Assembly (NCBI RefSeq): GCF_003144095.1
Contig: NZ_NSKH01000003.1
Span: 1 to 64,000, forward strand
Reading direction: 5' to 3'
Source: Streptomyces sp. ICBB 8177
Lineage (GTDB): Bacteria > Actinomycetota > Actinomycetes > Streptomycetales > Streptomycetaceae
Length of the DNA: 64,000 nucleotides
The translations under genes and the position numbers were made by a program. The number at the start of each line of letters is the position of its first letter. Positions within the stretch are counted from its first letter, which is position 1. The notes under the pieces are model-generated. The model was not told the origin of the DNA, did not search any database, and saw only the letters and a list, made by a program, of their open reading frames with translations. Below, one piece after another: positions 57,153-64,000 of this stretch.

Positions 57153-59008
57153 CCGCCCACCCCTCGACGCCGTCGCCGAACGGCGCCACCCGCACCCAGC
57201 CCACCCCCTCGGTGCCCGCGCCCCGGGCCGCCGGGGACGACCCGCTGGAGCAGCCCGGCGCCCACGCGGCGGCCGACGCGGCCACCACCGAGAACCTGCT
57301 GCGCTGCTGGGTGCGCGAGACCGGCCTGCGCCCCGAGGACGGCGACGGCACGGCCACGTCCGCCACCGGCCTCGTCCTGCGCGTCCCGCTGGCGGCGACC
57401 GGCATCGTGCTGCGGGTGCCGGTGCGCCACTGGTCGCTCGCCGGCACCCACCGCTTCGGCCCGCCCACCGTCGAGGGCGTCGCCTCCGAGGCCTGCCTGG
57501 ACGCGGTCACCCTCGGCGCGCTGCTCGCCCGGGAGTCCGGTGCCGCACCGGCCGACGGTGCCGATCTGGCCGCCCGGATCGCCGACTCCGTGCGCCGCAC
57601 CGCGCTGTTCCTGGAGGAGCGCAGGGCCCGGCCCGCGCCACCGGCGGGCACCACCGCGTTCCTCGACGGCGAACAGGCGCTGCTGCTCGGCCACCCGCTG
57701 CACCCGACGCCCAAGAGCCGCGAGGGATTCACCGACGCCGAGGCCCGCGCCTGGTCACCGGAGACGCGCGGGTCGTTCGCGCTGCACTGGATGGCCGTCG
57801 ACCGCTCCGTGCTGGCCACCGACTCCGCGTGGACGCAGCGTGGCAGGCCGGTGCCCGCCGCCCGGATCACCGCCCAACTCGCGGGCCGCGGGCCCCGGTT
57901 GCCGGAGGGAACGGTGGCGTTGCCGGTGCACCCCTGGCAGGCCCGCGAACTGCGCCACCGGCCCCAGGTGCGGGCTCTGGTGGAAGCCGGGCTCCTGCAC
58001 GACCTCGGGCCGCACGGCGACCCGTGGTTCCCCACCTCTTCGCTGCGCACCGTGCACCGGCCCGGCGCCCCCGCGATGCTCAAGCTGTCGCTCGCCGTAC
58101 GGGTCACCAACTCCCGCCGGGAGAACCTCCGCAAGGAACTCGTGCGCGGCGTCGAGGTGCACCGGCTGCTGCGCGGCGGCCTCGCCGCCCAGTGGCACGC
58201 CGTCCACCCGCGTTTCGACATCGTGCGCGACCCCGCCTGGCTCGCCGTCGACACCCCGGACGGCGAACCGGTGCCGGGCCTGGACGTGGTGCTGCGCCAC
58301 GCGCCGTTCGGCGACGGGGACGACGTGTACTGCCTGGCCGGGCTCACCGCGCCCCGGCCCCGTCCCGACCGCCCCGCGACCGAACTGCGTTCCCGACTGG
58401 CCGAGTTGACCGCCCGGCTCACCGCGCGCACCGGCCGTCCCGGCGCGGCGGTGGCCACCGAGTGGTTCCTGCGCTATCTGGACGCCGTGATCCGGCCGGT
58501 GCTGTGGCTGGACGGCGAGGCAGGCGTGGCGCTGGAGGCCCACCAGCAGAACACCCTGGTCGTGCTGGACGGCGAGGGCTGGCCGGTGGGCGGCCGCTAC
58601 CGCGACAACCAGGGCTACTACTTCCGCGAGTCGCACCGCGCGGCGCTGGCCGCCCGGCTGCCCGGCATCGGCGAGGTCAGCGACACCTTCGTGCCCGACG
58701 CCGTCGCGGACGAGCGCTTCGCGTACTACCTGGGCGTCAACAACGTGCTCGGCCTGATCGGTGCCTTCGGCGCGCAGGGACTGGCGGACGAACGCGTGCT
58801 GCTGGCCGCGTTCCGCCGCTTCCTGGCCGAACGCGCCCGCTCCGGGGCCTCGTCACTTCCCGAACTCCTGCTGCACAGCCCGGTGCTGGGCTGCAAGGCC
58901 AACCTCCTGACGAGGGTCCGCGGTCTCGACGAACTCGTGGGCCCGGTGGCCACCCAGTCCGTCTACGTCACCATTCCCAACCCACTGGCCGCCACCGCGG
59001 CGGCGTGA
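57149..59008 (+). CDS. IucA/IucC-family siderophore synthetase
   Basis: The 619-residue protein is an NRPS-independent siderophore synthetase that condenses a carboxylate with an amine or hydroxylamine using ATP. The central domain contains LLLGHPLHPTPKSREGF, LPVHPWQ and FPTSSLRTVHRP-like segments with KLSLAVRVTNSRREN. A C-terminal FhuF-like region (about 425-600) has EAHQQNTLV and RDNQGYYFRES. ATG 57149 overlaps the preceding stop. It lies with an aminotransferase and an acetyltransferase in a compact operon. Confidence 0.94.
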   Translation: MTAHPSTPSPNGATRTQPTPSVPAPRAAGDDPLEQPGAHAAADAATTENLLRCWVRETGLRPEDGDGTATSATGLVLRVPLAATGIVLRVPVRHWSLAGTHRFGPPTVEGVASEACLDAVTLGALLARESGAAPADGADLAARIADSVRRTALFLEERRARPAPPAGTTAFLDGEQALLLGHPLHPTPKSREGFTDAEARAWSPETRGSFALHWMAVDRSVLATDSAWTQRGRPVPAARITAQLAGRGPRLPEGTVALPVHPWQARELRHRPQVRALVEAGLLHDLGPHGDPWFPTSSLRTVHRPGAPAMLKLSLAVRVTNSRRENLRKELVRGVEVHRLLRGGLAAQWHAVHPRFDIVRDPAWLAVDTPDGEPVPGLDVVLRHAPFGDGDDVYCLAGLTAPRPRPDRPATELRSRLAELTARLTARTGRPGAAVATEWFLRYLDAVIRPVLWLDGEAGVALEAHQQNTLVVLDGEGWPVGGRYRDNQGYYFRESHRAALAARLPGIGEVSDTFVPDAVADERFAYYLGVNNVLGLIGAFGAQGLADERVLLAAFRRFLAERARSGASSLPELLLHSPVLGCKANLLTRVRGLDELVGPVATQSVYVTIPNPLAATAAA

Positions 59009-59029
59009 ACCACGAGGAGGGCGCCGACG

Positions 59030-59848
59030 ATGCCGCCCACTGACGCAAGGACCGGCGAGGCAAGGGCCGGCGACGTCGCAAGGACCGACGGACGGGGCGC
59101 GGAAGGGCGGGGGGCCGACGGGGAAGGGGACGCGGGCGGGACGGGTTCCGGCACGTCCGCGGTGGCAGGCGGGTGCGAGGACACGCTCGACCTCGACCTG
59201 CACGCTCCCGTCCCGCTCCCCTCCGTCCCCGTGCCCTCCGCCGCCGCTCCGGCGGAGCCTCCTGATCCCGGCGGCGACGACCCGCTGGACGGCGTCGCCG
59301 GCTGGGGGCCGGCGACCACGCCGCTCGGCGCCTTCCACCTCGTCCCCGTCGAGGTGGAACGGGACCTCGCGCTGCTGACCGGCTGGATGAATGATCCGGC
59401 CGTCGCGGAGTACTGGCACCTCGCGGGCCCGCCCGGCACGACCGAGGCCCACCTGCGCGCCCAGCTCGACGGCGATGGCCGCAGCGTCCCGTGCCTGGGC
59501 GTGCTCGACGGGACGCCGATGAGCTACTGGGAGGTCTACCGCGCCGACCTCGACCCGCTCGCCCGCTACTACCCGGCCCGCCCCCACGACACCGGCCTGC
59601 ACCTGCTGATCGGCCGCATCGCCGACCGCGGCCGGGGCACCGGCGCGGTGCTGCTGCGGGCGGTCGCCGACCACGTGCTGGACCGCCGCCCGTCCTGCGC
59701 CCGCGTGGTCGCCGAGCCCGACCTGCGCAACACCGCGTCGGTGGCCGCGTTCCTCGCCGGCGGCTTCCGCTTCGCCCTGGAGACCGAACTGCCGGACAAG
59801 CGCGCGGCTCTCATGATCCGCGAGCGGGCGCTGCGCGAGCTGCTCTGA
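59030..59848 (+). CDS. GNAT acetyltransferase of siderophore type (AlcB/IucB-like)
   Basis: The 272-residue protein has about 95 Gly/Asp/Pro-rich residues and then an Acetyltransf_8-type GNAT domain: LTGWMNDPAVAEYWHLAGPP, MSYWEVYRADLDPLARYYPARPHDTGLHLLIG, RGRGTGAVLLRAVADHVL (acetyl-CoA loop) and NTASVAAFLAGGFRF. Relatives acetylate or acylate N-hydroxylated diamines in hydroxamate siderophores. It follows the synthetase after 21 bp and ends the cluster. Confidence 0.92.
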   Translation: MPPTDARTGEARAGDVARTDGRGAEGRGADGEGDAGGTGSGTSAVAGGCEDTLDLDLHAPVPLPSVPVPSAAAPAEPPDPGGDDPLDGVAGWGPATTPLGAFHLVPVEVERDLALLTGWMNDPAVAEYWHLAGPPGTTEAHLRAQLDGDGRSVPCLGVLDGTPMSYWEVYRADLDPLARYYPARPHDTGLHLLIGRIADRGRGTGAVLLRAVADHVLDRRPSCARVVAEPDLRNTASVAAFLAGGFRFALETELPDKRAALMIRERALRELL

Positions 59849-59960
59849 CGGACCCGGTCGTCGGCGTGCGAGGGCGCGGGGGCCGGTCACCGGCGTGCGT
59901 GACCGTCATCGTTCGAACGCGGCGACCGCTGTCAGTGGGTCCGCGTAGGGTGGGACACCT

Positions 59961-62051
59961 ATGACCAAGCCCGCCCTCACCGAACTCCTCCACGCCGCCG
60001 TGACAGCGGTCGGCGGCGTGGAACGCCCCGGCCAGGTCACGATGGCCGAGGCCGTCGAGACCGCCGTGAACGACGGTTCCCACCTGCTGGTCCAGGCCGG
60101 CACCGGCACCGGCAAGTCGCTCGGCTACCTCGTGCCGGCGCTGGCGCACGGCGAACGCGTCGTCGTCGCCACCGCGACCCTCGCCCTCCAGCGCCAGCTC
60201 GTGGAGCGCGACCTGCCGCGCACCGTCGAGGCGCTCAGGCCGCTGCTGCGCCGAGAGCCGCAGTACGCGATGCTCAAGGGCCGCTCCAACTACCTCTGCC
60301 TGCACCGCCTCCACGAAGGGGTGCCCAGCGACGAGGACGACGGGCTGTTCGACCCGGTGGAGCAGATGGGCGGACCGACCAGCAAACTCGGCAAGGACCT
60401 GGTGCGGCTGCGGGACTGGGCCGACGAGACCGAGACCGGCGACCGCGACGCGCTCACCCCTGGTGTCTCCGACCGCGCCTGGGCGCAGGTGTCGGTGACC
60501 TCGCGCGAGTGCCTGGGCGCGAGCAAGTGCGCCTACGGGGCCGAGTGCTTCGCCGAGGCCGCCCGCGAGCGGGCCAAGCTCGCGGACGTCGTCGTCACCA
60601 ACCACGCGCTCCTCGCGATCGACGCCATCGAGGGCGCTCCCGTCCTGCCGCCGCACGAGGTGCTGATCGTCGACGAGGCCCACGAACTGGTCTCCCGGGT
60701 GACCGGCGTGGCCACCGGCGAGCTGACCCCCGGCGGTGTCAACCGCGCGGTCAAGCGCTCGGCCCGGCTGGTCAACGAGAAGGCCGCCGACGCGCTCCAG
60801 ACCGCGTCCGAGGGCTTCGAGCGCCTGATGGAGCTGGCGCTACCCGGCCGCCTGGAGGAGATCCCGGAGGACCTCGCCTACGTACTGGCCTCGCTGCGCG
60901 ACGCCTGCCGCCTGGTGATCACCGCGCTCGGCGACGTACGGGACAAGTCCGTCCAGGACGAGGACGCGGTGTACAAGCAGGCCCTGGCCGCCATCGAGAA
61001 CGTGCACGGCGTCGCCGAACGGCTGCTCGCGGGCTCGGAGTACGACGTGGTGTGGTGCGAGCGGCACGACCGCTTCGGCGCCTCGCTGCGGGTCGCGCCG
61101 CTCACCGTGGCCGGGCTGCTGCGCGAGAAGCTGTTCACCGAGCGGTCGGTCGTGCTGACCTCGGCCACCCTCAAGCTCGGCGGTGACTTCAACGGGGTCG
61201 CGGCCTCGCTGGGGCTGGCGCCGGAGGGGACCGAGGGGGAGGACCTGCCGGTCTGGCGCGGCACGGACGTCGGTTCGCCGTTCGACTATCGCAAGCAGGG
61301 CATCCTCTACGTCGCCCGCCATCTGTCGCAGCCCGGACGCGAGGGCGGACGGACCGACATGCTGGACGAGCTGGCCGAGCTGATCCAGGCGGCCGGGGGC
61401 CGCACCCTCGGGCTGTTCTCCTCGATGCGGGCCGCGCAGGCGGCGGCCGAGGCGCTGCGCGGGCGGCTGGACTTCCCGATCCTGCTCCAGGGCGAGGAGA
61501 CGCTCGGCGAGCTGATCAAGACGTTCGCCGGCGACGCGGCCACCTGTCTGTTCGGCACGCTGTCGCTGTGGCAGGGCGTCGATGTGCCGGGCCCCAACTG
61601 CCAGTTGGTGGTGATGGACCGCATTCCGTTCCCCCGGCCGGACGACCCGCTGATGAGCGCGCGGCAGAAGGCGGTGGAGGAGAAGGGCGGCAACGGCTTC
61701 ATGTCGGTCGCGGCCACCCATGCCGCGCTGCTGATGGCGCAGGGCGCCGGGCGGCTGGTGCGGGCGAGCGGCGACCGGGGGGTGGTCGCCGTCCTCGACC
61801 CCCGGCTGGCCAACGCGCGGTACGGCGGATTCCTGCGCTCGTCGATGCCGGAGTTCTGGTACACCACGGACCGCGCCCAGGTCCGCCGCTCCCTGGCGGC
61901 CATCGCGGCGGCGGCGGACGCGGCGGAGAGGCCGGAGGCGACGATCTCGGCCGTCACGTCCGGCGTCACGGCGGAGGCGGCCGAGACCGCGGGGGCGGCC
62001 GAGACCGCGGAGGCGGCCGAGACCGCGGGGGCGGCGGCGGACGCGTCGTAG
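59961..62051 (+). CDS. dinG: DinG/XPD-family ATP-dependent DNA helicase
   Basis: The 696-residue iron-sulfur helicase has Walker A VQAGTGTGKSLGY near residue 45, the four-cysteine cluster region (NYLCLHR, then CLGASKCAYGAEC, about 115-195), the DEAH box in LIVDEAHEL near 238, and motifs V-VI (LWQGVDVPG, QGAGRLVRASGDRG). It acts on R-loops and G-quadruplexes and during repair. The C terminus ends in an Ala/Glu repeat (AETAGAAETAEAAETAG). TAGGGT (59946-59951) lies 9 nt before ATG with no ribosome-binding site, so it may be nearly leaderless. It converges with lexA. Confidence 0.94.
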   Translation: MTKPALTELLHAAVTAVGGVERPGQVTMAEAVETAVNDGSHLLVQAGTGTGKSLGYLVPALAHGERVVVATATLALQRQLVERDLPRTVEALRPLLRREPQYAMLKGRSNYLCLHRLHEGVPSDEDDGLFDPVEQMGGPTSKLGKDLVRLRDWADETETGDRDALTPGVSDRAWAQVSVTSRECLGASKCAYGAECFAEAARERAKLADVVVTNHALLAIDAIEGAPVLPPHEVLIVDEAHELVSRVTGVATGELTPGGVNRAVKRSARLVNEKAADALQTASEGFERLMELALPGRLEEIPEDLAYVLASLRDACRLVITALGDVRDKSVQDEDAVYKQALAAIENVHGVAERLLAGSEYDVVWCERHDRFGASLRVAPLTVAGLLREKLFTERSVVLTSATLKLGGDFNGVAASLGLAPEGTEGEDLPVWRGTDVGSPFDYRKQGILYVARHLSQPGREGGRTDMLDELAELIQAAGGRTLGLFSSMRAAQAAAEALRGRLDFPILLQGEETLGELIKTFAGDAATCLFGTLSLWQGVDVPGPNCQLVVMDRIPFPRPDDPLMSARQKAVEEKGGNGFMSVAATHAALLMAQGAGRLVRASGDRGVVAVLDPRLANARYGGFLRSSMPEFWYTTDRAQVRRSLAAIAAAADAAERPEATISAVTSGVTAEAAETAGAAETAEAAETAGAAADAS
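61976..62029 (+). repeat. 18-bp tandem repeat at the dinG 3' end
   Basis: About three copies of an 18-bp unit of the form GCGGCCGAGACCGCGGGG encode Ala-Ala-Glu-Thr-Ala-Gly/Glu at the helicase C terminus. Copies differ at one position (G or A). Confidence 0.8.
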
Positions 62052-62104
62052 AGCGCGCGGGAGGCCGCTGGGCACCGAGGGCGCGGGACGCCTCGTAGGG
62101 CACC

Positions 62105-62180
62105 GAGGACCCGCGCACACGACAGGCGCGCAGGACCTGCGCACACGACAGCCCCGCAGGGTCTGCGCGCACACGACAGG
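62105..62180 (+). repeat. imperfect 27-bp direct repeats
   Basis: Three adjacent units of about 27 bp each contain GCGCACACGACAG (at about 62113, 62140 and 62168). They lie between dinG and the terminator; function unknown. Confidence 0.7.
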
Positions 62181-62211
62181 ACCCCGGAACCGGCGCGAGG
62201 TTCCGGGGTCC
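62179..62211. terminator. bidirectional terminator, dinG and lexA
   Basis: A perfect 12-bp inverted repeat (62179-62190 with 62200-62211, 9-nt loop) separates the convergent dinG and lexA genes. Confidence 0.85.
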
Positions 62212-62224
62212 CGTGCGAGGCCGG

Positions 62225-63040
62225 TCAGACCCGCCGCAGCACCGCCACGACCTTGCCCAGGATGGTGGCGTCGTCGCCGGGGATGGGCTGGTACGCGGAG
62301 TTGTGCGGAAGCAGCCACACATGGCCGTTCTCCCGCTTGAAGCGCTTGACGGTGGCCTCGCCCTCGATCATCGCGGCCACGATGTCGCCGTTCTCCGCGA
62401 CCGGCTGGCGGCGGACCGTCACCCAGTCGCCGTCGCAGATCGCGGCCTCGATCATCGAGTCGCCGACCACCTTGAGCACGAACAGCTCGCCGTCGCCCAC
62501 CAGTTGACGCGGCAGCGGGAAGACGTCCTCCACGGACTCCTCGGCCAGGATCGGCCCGCCCGCCGCGATTCGCCCGACCAGCGGGACGTAGGACGCGGAC
62601 GGCTTGCCCGTGGTGTCCGTGGGCTGGGTGTGCGTGGTGTCCGAGCCGCGGACCTCGTAGGCGCGCGGCCGGTGCGGGTCGCGCCGCAGGAAGCCCTTGC
62701 GCTCCAGCGCCATCAGTTGGTGCGCCACCGACGAGGTGCTGGACAGGCCCACCGCCTGGCCGATCTCCCGCATGGAGGGGGGGTAGCCGCGGCGCTGGAC
62801 GGAATCCCGGATGACCTCGATGACCCTGCGCTGGCGGTCGGTGAGCCCGGAACTGTCGGCACGGATCCCGGGTGGACGACCGGGCAACGCGCGTGCCGGC
62901 TTGGAGGTTTCGTCATTCACCGGGCTCATCGGATTCACTGGGCTCACTGAGGTAACGGAAGTCATCTGTGTCATGGCGTCGAGCCGGTCCTGGGAGCGGT
63001 CCTGGGCGGTGATGGTGGCACTGTCTGCGGTGGTGGTCAC
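62225..63040 (-). CDS. lexA: SOS repressor LexA
   Basis: LexA represses SOS genes until RecA-stimulated self-cleavage. The 271-residue protein has a variable Ser/Thr/Pro-rich N-terminal extension (1-60), a winged helix (about 65-125, [21 protein letters not shown]) and the peptidase domain. The cleavage site is Ala160-Gly161 in RIAAGGPI, the nucleophile Ser195 in VVGDSMIE and the base Lys232 in EATVKRF. The 35- and 37-residue spacings equal those of E. coli LexA. GTG 63040 has GAGAGGGG about 6 nt upstream. Confidence 0.98.
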   Translation of the reverse strand: MTTTADSATITAQDRSQDRLDAMTQMTSVTSVSPVNPMSPVNDETSKPARALPGRPPGIRADSSGLTDRQRRVIEVIRDSVQRRGYPPSMREIGQAVGLSSTSSVAHQLMALERKGFLRRDPHRPRAYEVRGSDTTHTQPTDTTGKPSASYVPLVGRIAAGGPILAEESVEDVFPLPRQLVGDGELFVLKVVGDSMIEAAICDGDWVTVRRQPVAENGDIVAAMIEGEATVKRFKRENGHVWLLPHNSAYQPIPGDDATILGKVVAVLRRV

Positions 63041-63101
63041 GGCGGCCCCTCTCTGGTGTTCTCCCTAGTGAGACAACGGTAGTTGGTTTCGAAAGGTTGC
63101 G

Positions 63102-63117
63102 CCAAACACACGTTCGA
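63102..63117 (-). promoter_or_regulatory. LexA (SOS) box upstream of lexA
   Basis: On the minus strand the 16-mer reads TCGAACGTGTGTTTGG, close to the actinobacterial SOS consensus TCGAAC-N4-GTTCGA (12 constrained positions, 9 matching). It is about 62-77 bp upstream of the lexA start and fits autorepression. Confidence 0.82.
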
Positions 63118-63602
63118 GTGAAAATTCACGAATCCGCTGACACGATCAAGCTACTGGGTGTAGCTCGCCGAATTGCCCTTTGGGGAATTCCGTGATTGCA
63201 CCGAGATTCGCCGTTGACGCTCCTGTTGTCGTCCCCGGCGCGTCTCCCGCGCCCGTACCGGGTCCATCATCCCCGCCCGCGCGGCGCACGAGTGCGGCAC
63301 CCCCACCGCCACCGCGCGTGGCGAACGCGCCGAGTGACGAAGTCCGGGATGCGCGAGGCCGCGTCGGGAGGGCCGGGGCCGCCGCCGCACTCGTCGTCCG
63401 CGCAGCCGCTTCGCGTCCGTCATACGGCCGAGTCGCCGTCGCGCCGGAGCGTGGACCGCCGGGCTTCCGGGCCCCGACGCGTTCCGCTCCCGCCGCCGCG
63501 GGCCCGTCGCCCCCTGCCCGCCCGCACACCGTACGCCCGCCTCGCGTAGGCTCGCAGGCGCCGCGCCGTGGCGACACGCGCAGGTGCTCCTCGCTCGCAC
63601 AT
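63118..63602. other. lexA to nrdR intergenic region
   Basis: The divergent gap contains the lexA promoter at one end and the NrdR boxes at the other. The middle (about 63220-63600) is Pro/Arg-coding-like GC-rich sequence with open frames on both strands but no convincing gene. No cobalamin riboswitch signature was seen. Confidence 0.5.
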
Positions 63603-63648
63603 CCCACATCTAGTGGTTTGATGTCCGGCGTCGGCCTACAGGTTGTGG
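63603..63648 (+). promoter_or_regulatory. tandem NrdR-type boxes upstream of nrdR
   Basis: Two related 14-mers, CCCACATCTAGTGG (63603-63616) and CCTACAGGTTGTGG (63635-63648), are offset by exactly 32 bp. Their reverse complements share CCAC-W-A-N2-TGT-N-GG. Paired boxes about three helical turns apart are the known arrangement of NrdR operators. They lie 135-180 bp upstream of nrdR. Confidence 0.65.
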
Positions 63649-63782
63649 TCCCGGGGGCGTCATCGCCCAGCGGATCGCCTATGCTTGGGGCTGTGTTCGC
63701 AGGGGCCCCTGAGGTCTCTGTGACGCTTGGGTCATACCGTGCGGCGGTGACGCGTGCGGCCGGAGGGTGAGGAGGGAATCAG

Positions 63783-64000
63783 ATGCACTGCCCCTTCTGC
63801 AGGCACCCCGACAGCCGTGTGGTCGACAGCCGCACCACGGACGACGGCACGTCGATCCGGCGTCGTCGCCAGTGCCCCGACTGCGGCCGGCGCTTCACGA
63901 CCGTCGAGACGGCGTCACTCATGGTGATCAAGCGCAGCGGGGTCACCGAACCCTTCAGCCGCGACAAGGTCATCGCCGGTGTCCGCAAGGCCTGCCAGGG
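63783..64000 (+). CDS. nrdR: transcriptional repressor NrdR, N-terminal part
   Basis: NrdR represses ribonucleotide reductase genes in response to dATP/ATP. The 72 complete codons in the window encode the zinc ribbon (CPFC near the start and CPDC about 28 residues later, in QCPDCGRRF) and the start of the ATP-cone ([25 protein letters not shown]). ATG 63783 follows GGAGGGA. The gene runs off the window; the reductase gene nrdJ would be expected next. Confidence 0.96.
   Translation, partial: MHCPFCRHPDSRVVDSRTTDDGTSIRRRRQCPDCGRRFTTVETASLMVIKRSGVTEPFSRDKVIAGVRKACQ

Noticed and set aside
59911-59918. GTTCGAAC upstream of dinG as an SOS box
   Set aside because: It is a short palindrome only; the GAAC-N4-GTTC spacing of a LexA site is not present.
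63118-63782. Cobalamin riboswitch upstream of nrdR
   Set aside because: No B12-box-like sequence was seen. The tandem NrdR boxes explain control of this locus better.

Overview
The window is a high-GC actinobacterial chromosome segment, almost certainly Streptomyces or a close relative (Kitasatospora, Streptacidiphilus). Codon third positions are strongly G/C and GTG starts are common. The gene order matches, from memory, the conserved streptomycete core around ftsK, rimO-pgsA-cinA-clgR, recA-recX, miaB-miaA-dapF, hflX and dinG-lexA-nrdR. No insertion sequence, prophage, CRISPR array or replication origin was seen; this is mostly vertically inherited core DNA with a few lineage-specific genes.

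Layout. 1-1.4 kb: 3' end of a 5S rRNA and its terminator, a DegT/DnrJ-type protein that lacks the PLP lysine, and tRNA-Thr(GGT). 1.4-11 kb: a signalling cluster with a SpoIIE-type multidomain phosphatase (minus strand), the giant soluble hybrid kinase OsaA with a tandem HAMP array, and the receiver-coiled-coil protein OsaB. 11-19 kb: ftsK, a RodZ-like HTH membrane protein, the coupled rimO-pgsA-cinA run and clgR. 19-26 kb: a Dps-family protein, a small exported protein, and the DNA repair pair nei and lhr. 26-33 kb is the most accessory part: decayed azlCD, a metallo-beta-lactamase-fold hydrolase divergent from a PucR regulator, two proteins of unknown function and a solitary HTH protein.

33-37 kb: a DUF3046 gene, recA-recX with an SOS-type box, and a cysteine dioxygenase-rhodanese operon. 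That operon is preceded by a short cysteine-rich leader ORF with a predicted leaderless promoter. 37-42.6 kb: an FAD monooxygenase, a two-component system and a TAXI-type solute-binding protein. 42.6-54 kb: miaB, an extradiol-dioxygenase-like protein, miaA, dapF, the RelA/SpoT homologue rshA, an M1 peptidase and hflX. 54-60 kb: a lipoprotein serine protease and a three-gene NRPS-independent siderophore-type cluster. 60-64 kb: dinG, lexA with an SOS box, and the start of nrdR behind two tandem NrdR-type boxes.

Themes. DNA damage and replication stress functions recur (recA, recX, lexA, dinG, lhr, nei, nrdR, ftsK, clgR). Two tRNA-37 modification genes flank one unknown conserved gene. Several housekeeping genes (ftsK, rimO, dapF, the miaB-downstream gene) have a TANNNT -10 box only 6-7 nt before the start codon, which predicts leaderless mRNAs. 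Start codons were chosen from Shine-Dalgarno spacing or this leaderless geometry, and family names from recognisable motifs; no database search was possible.
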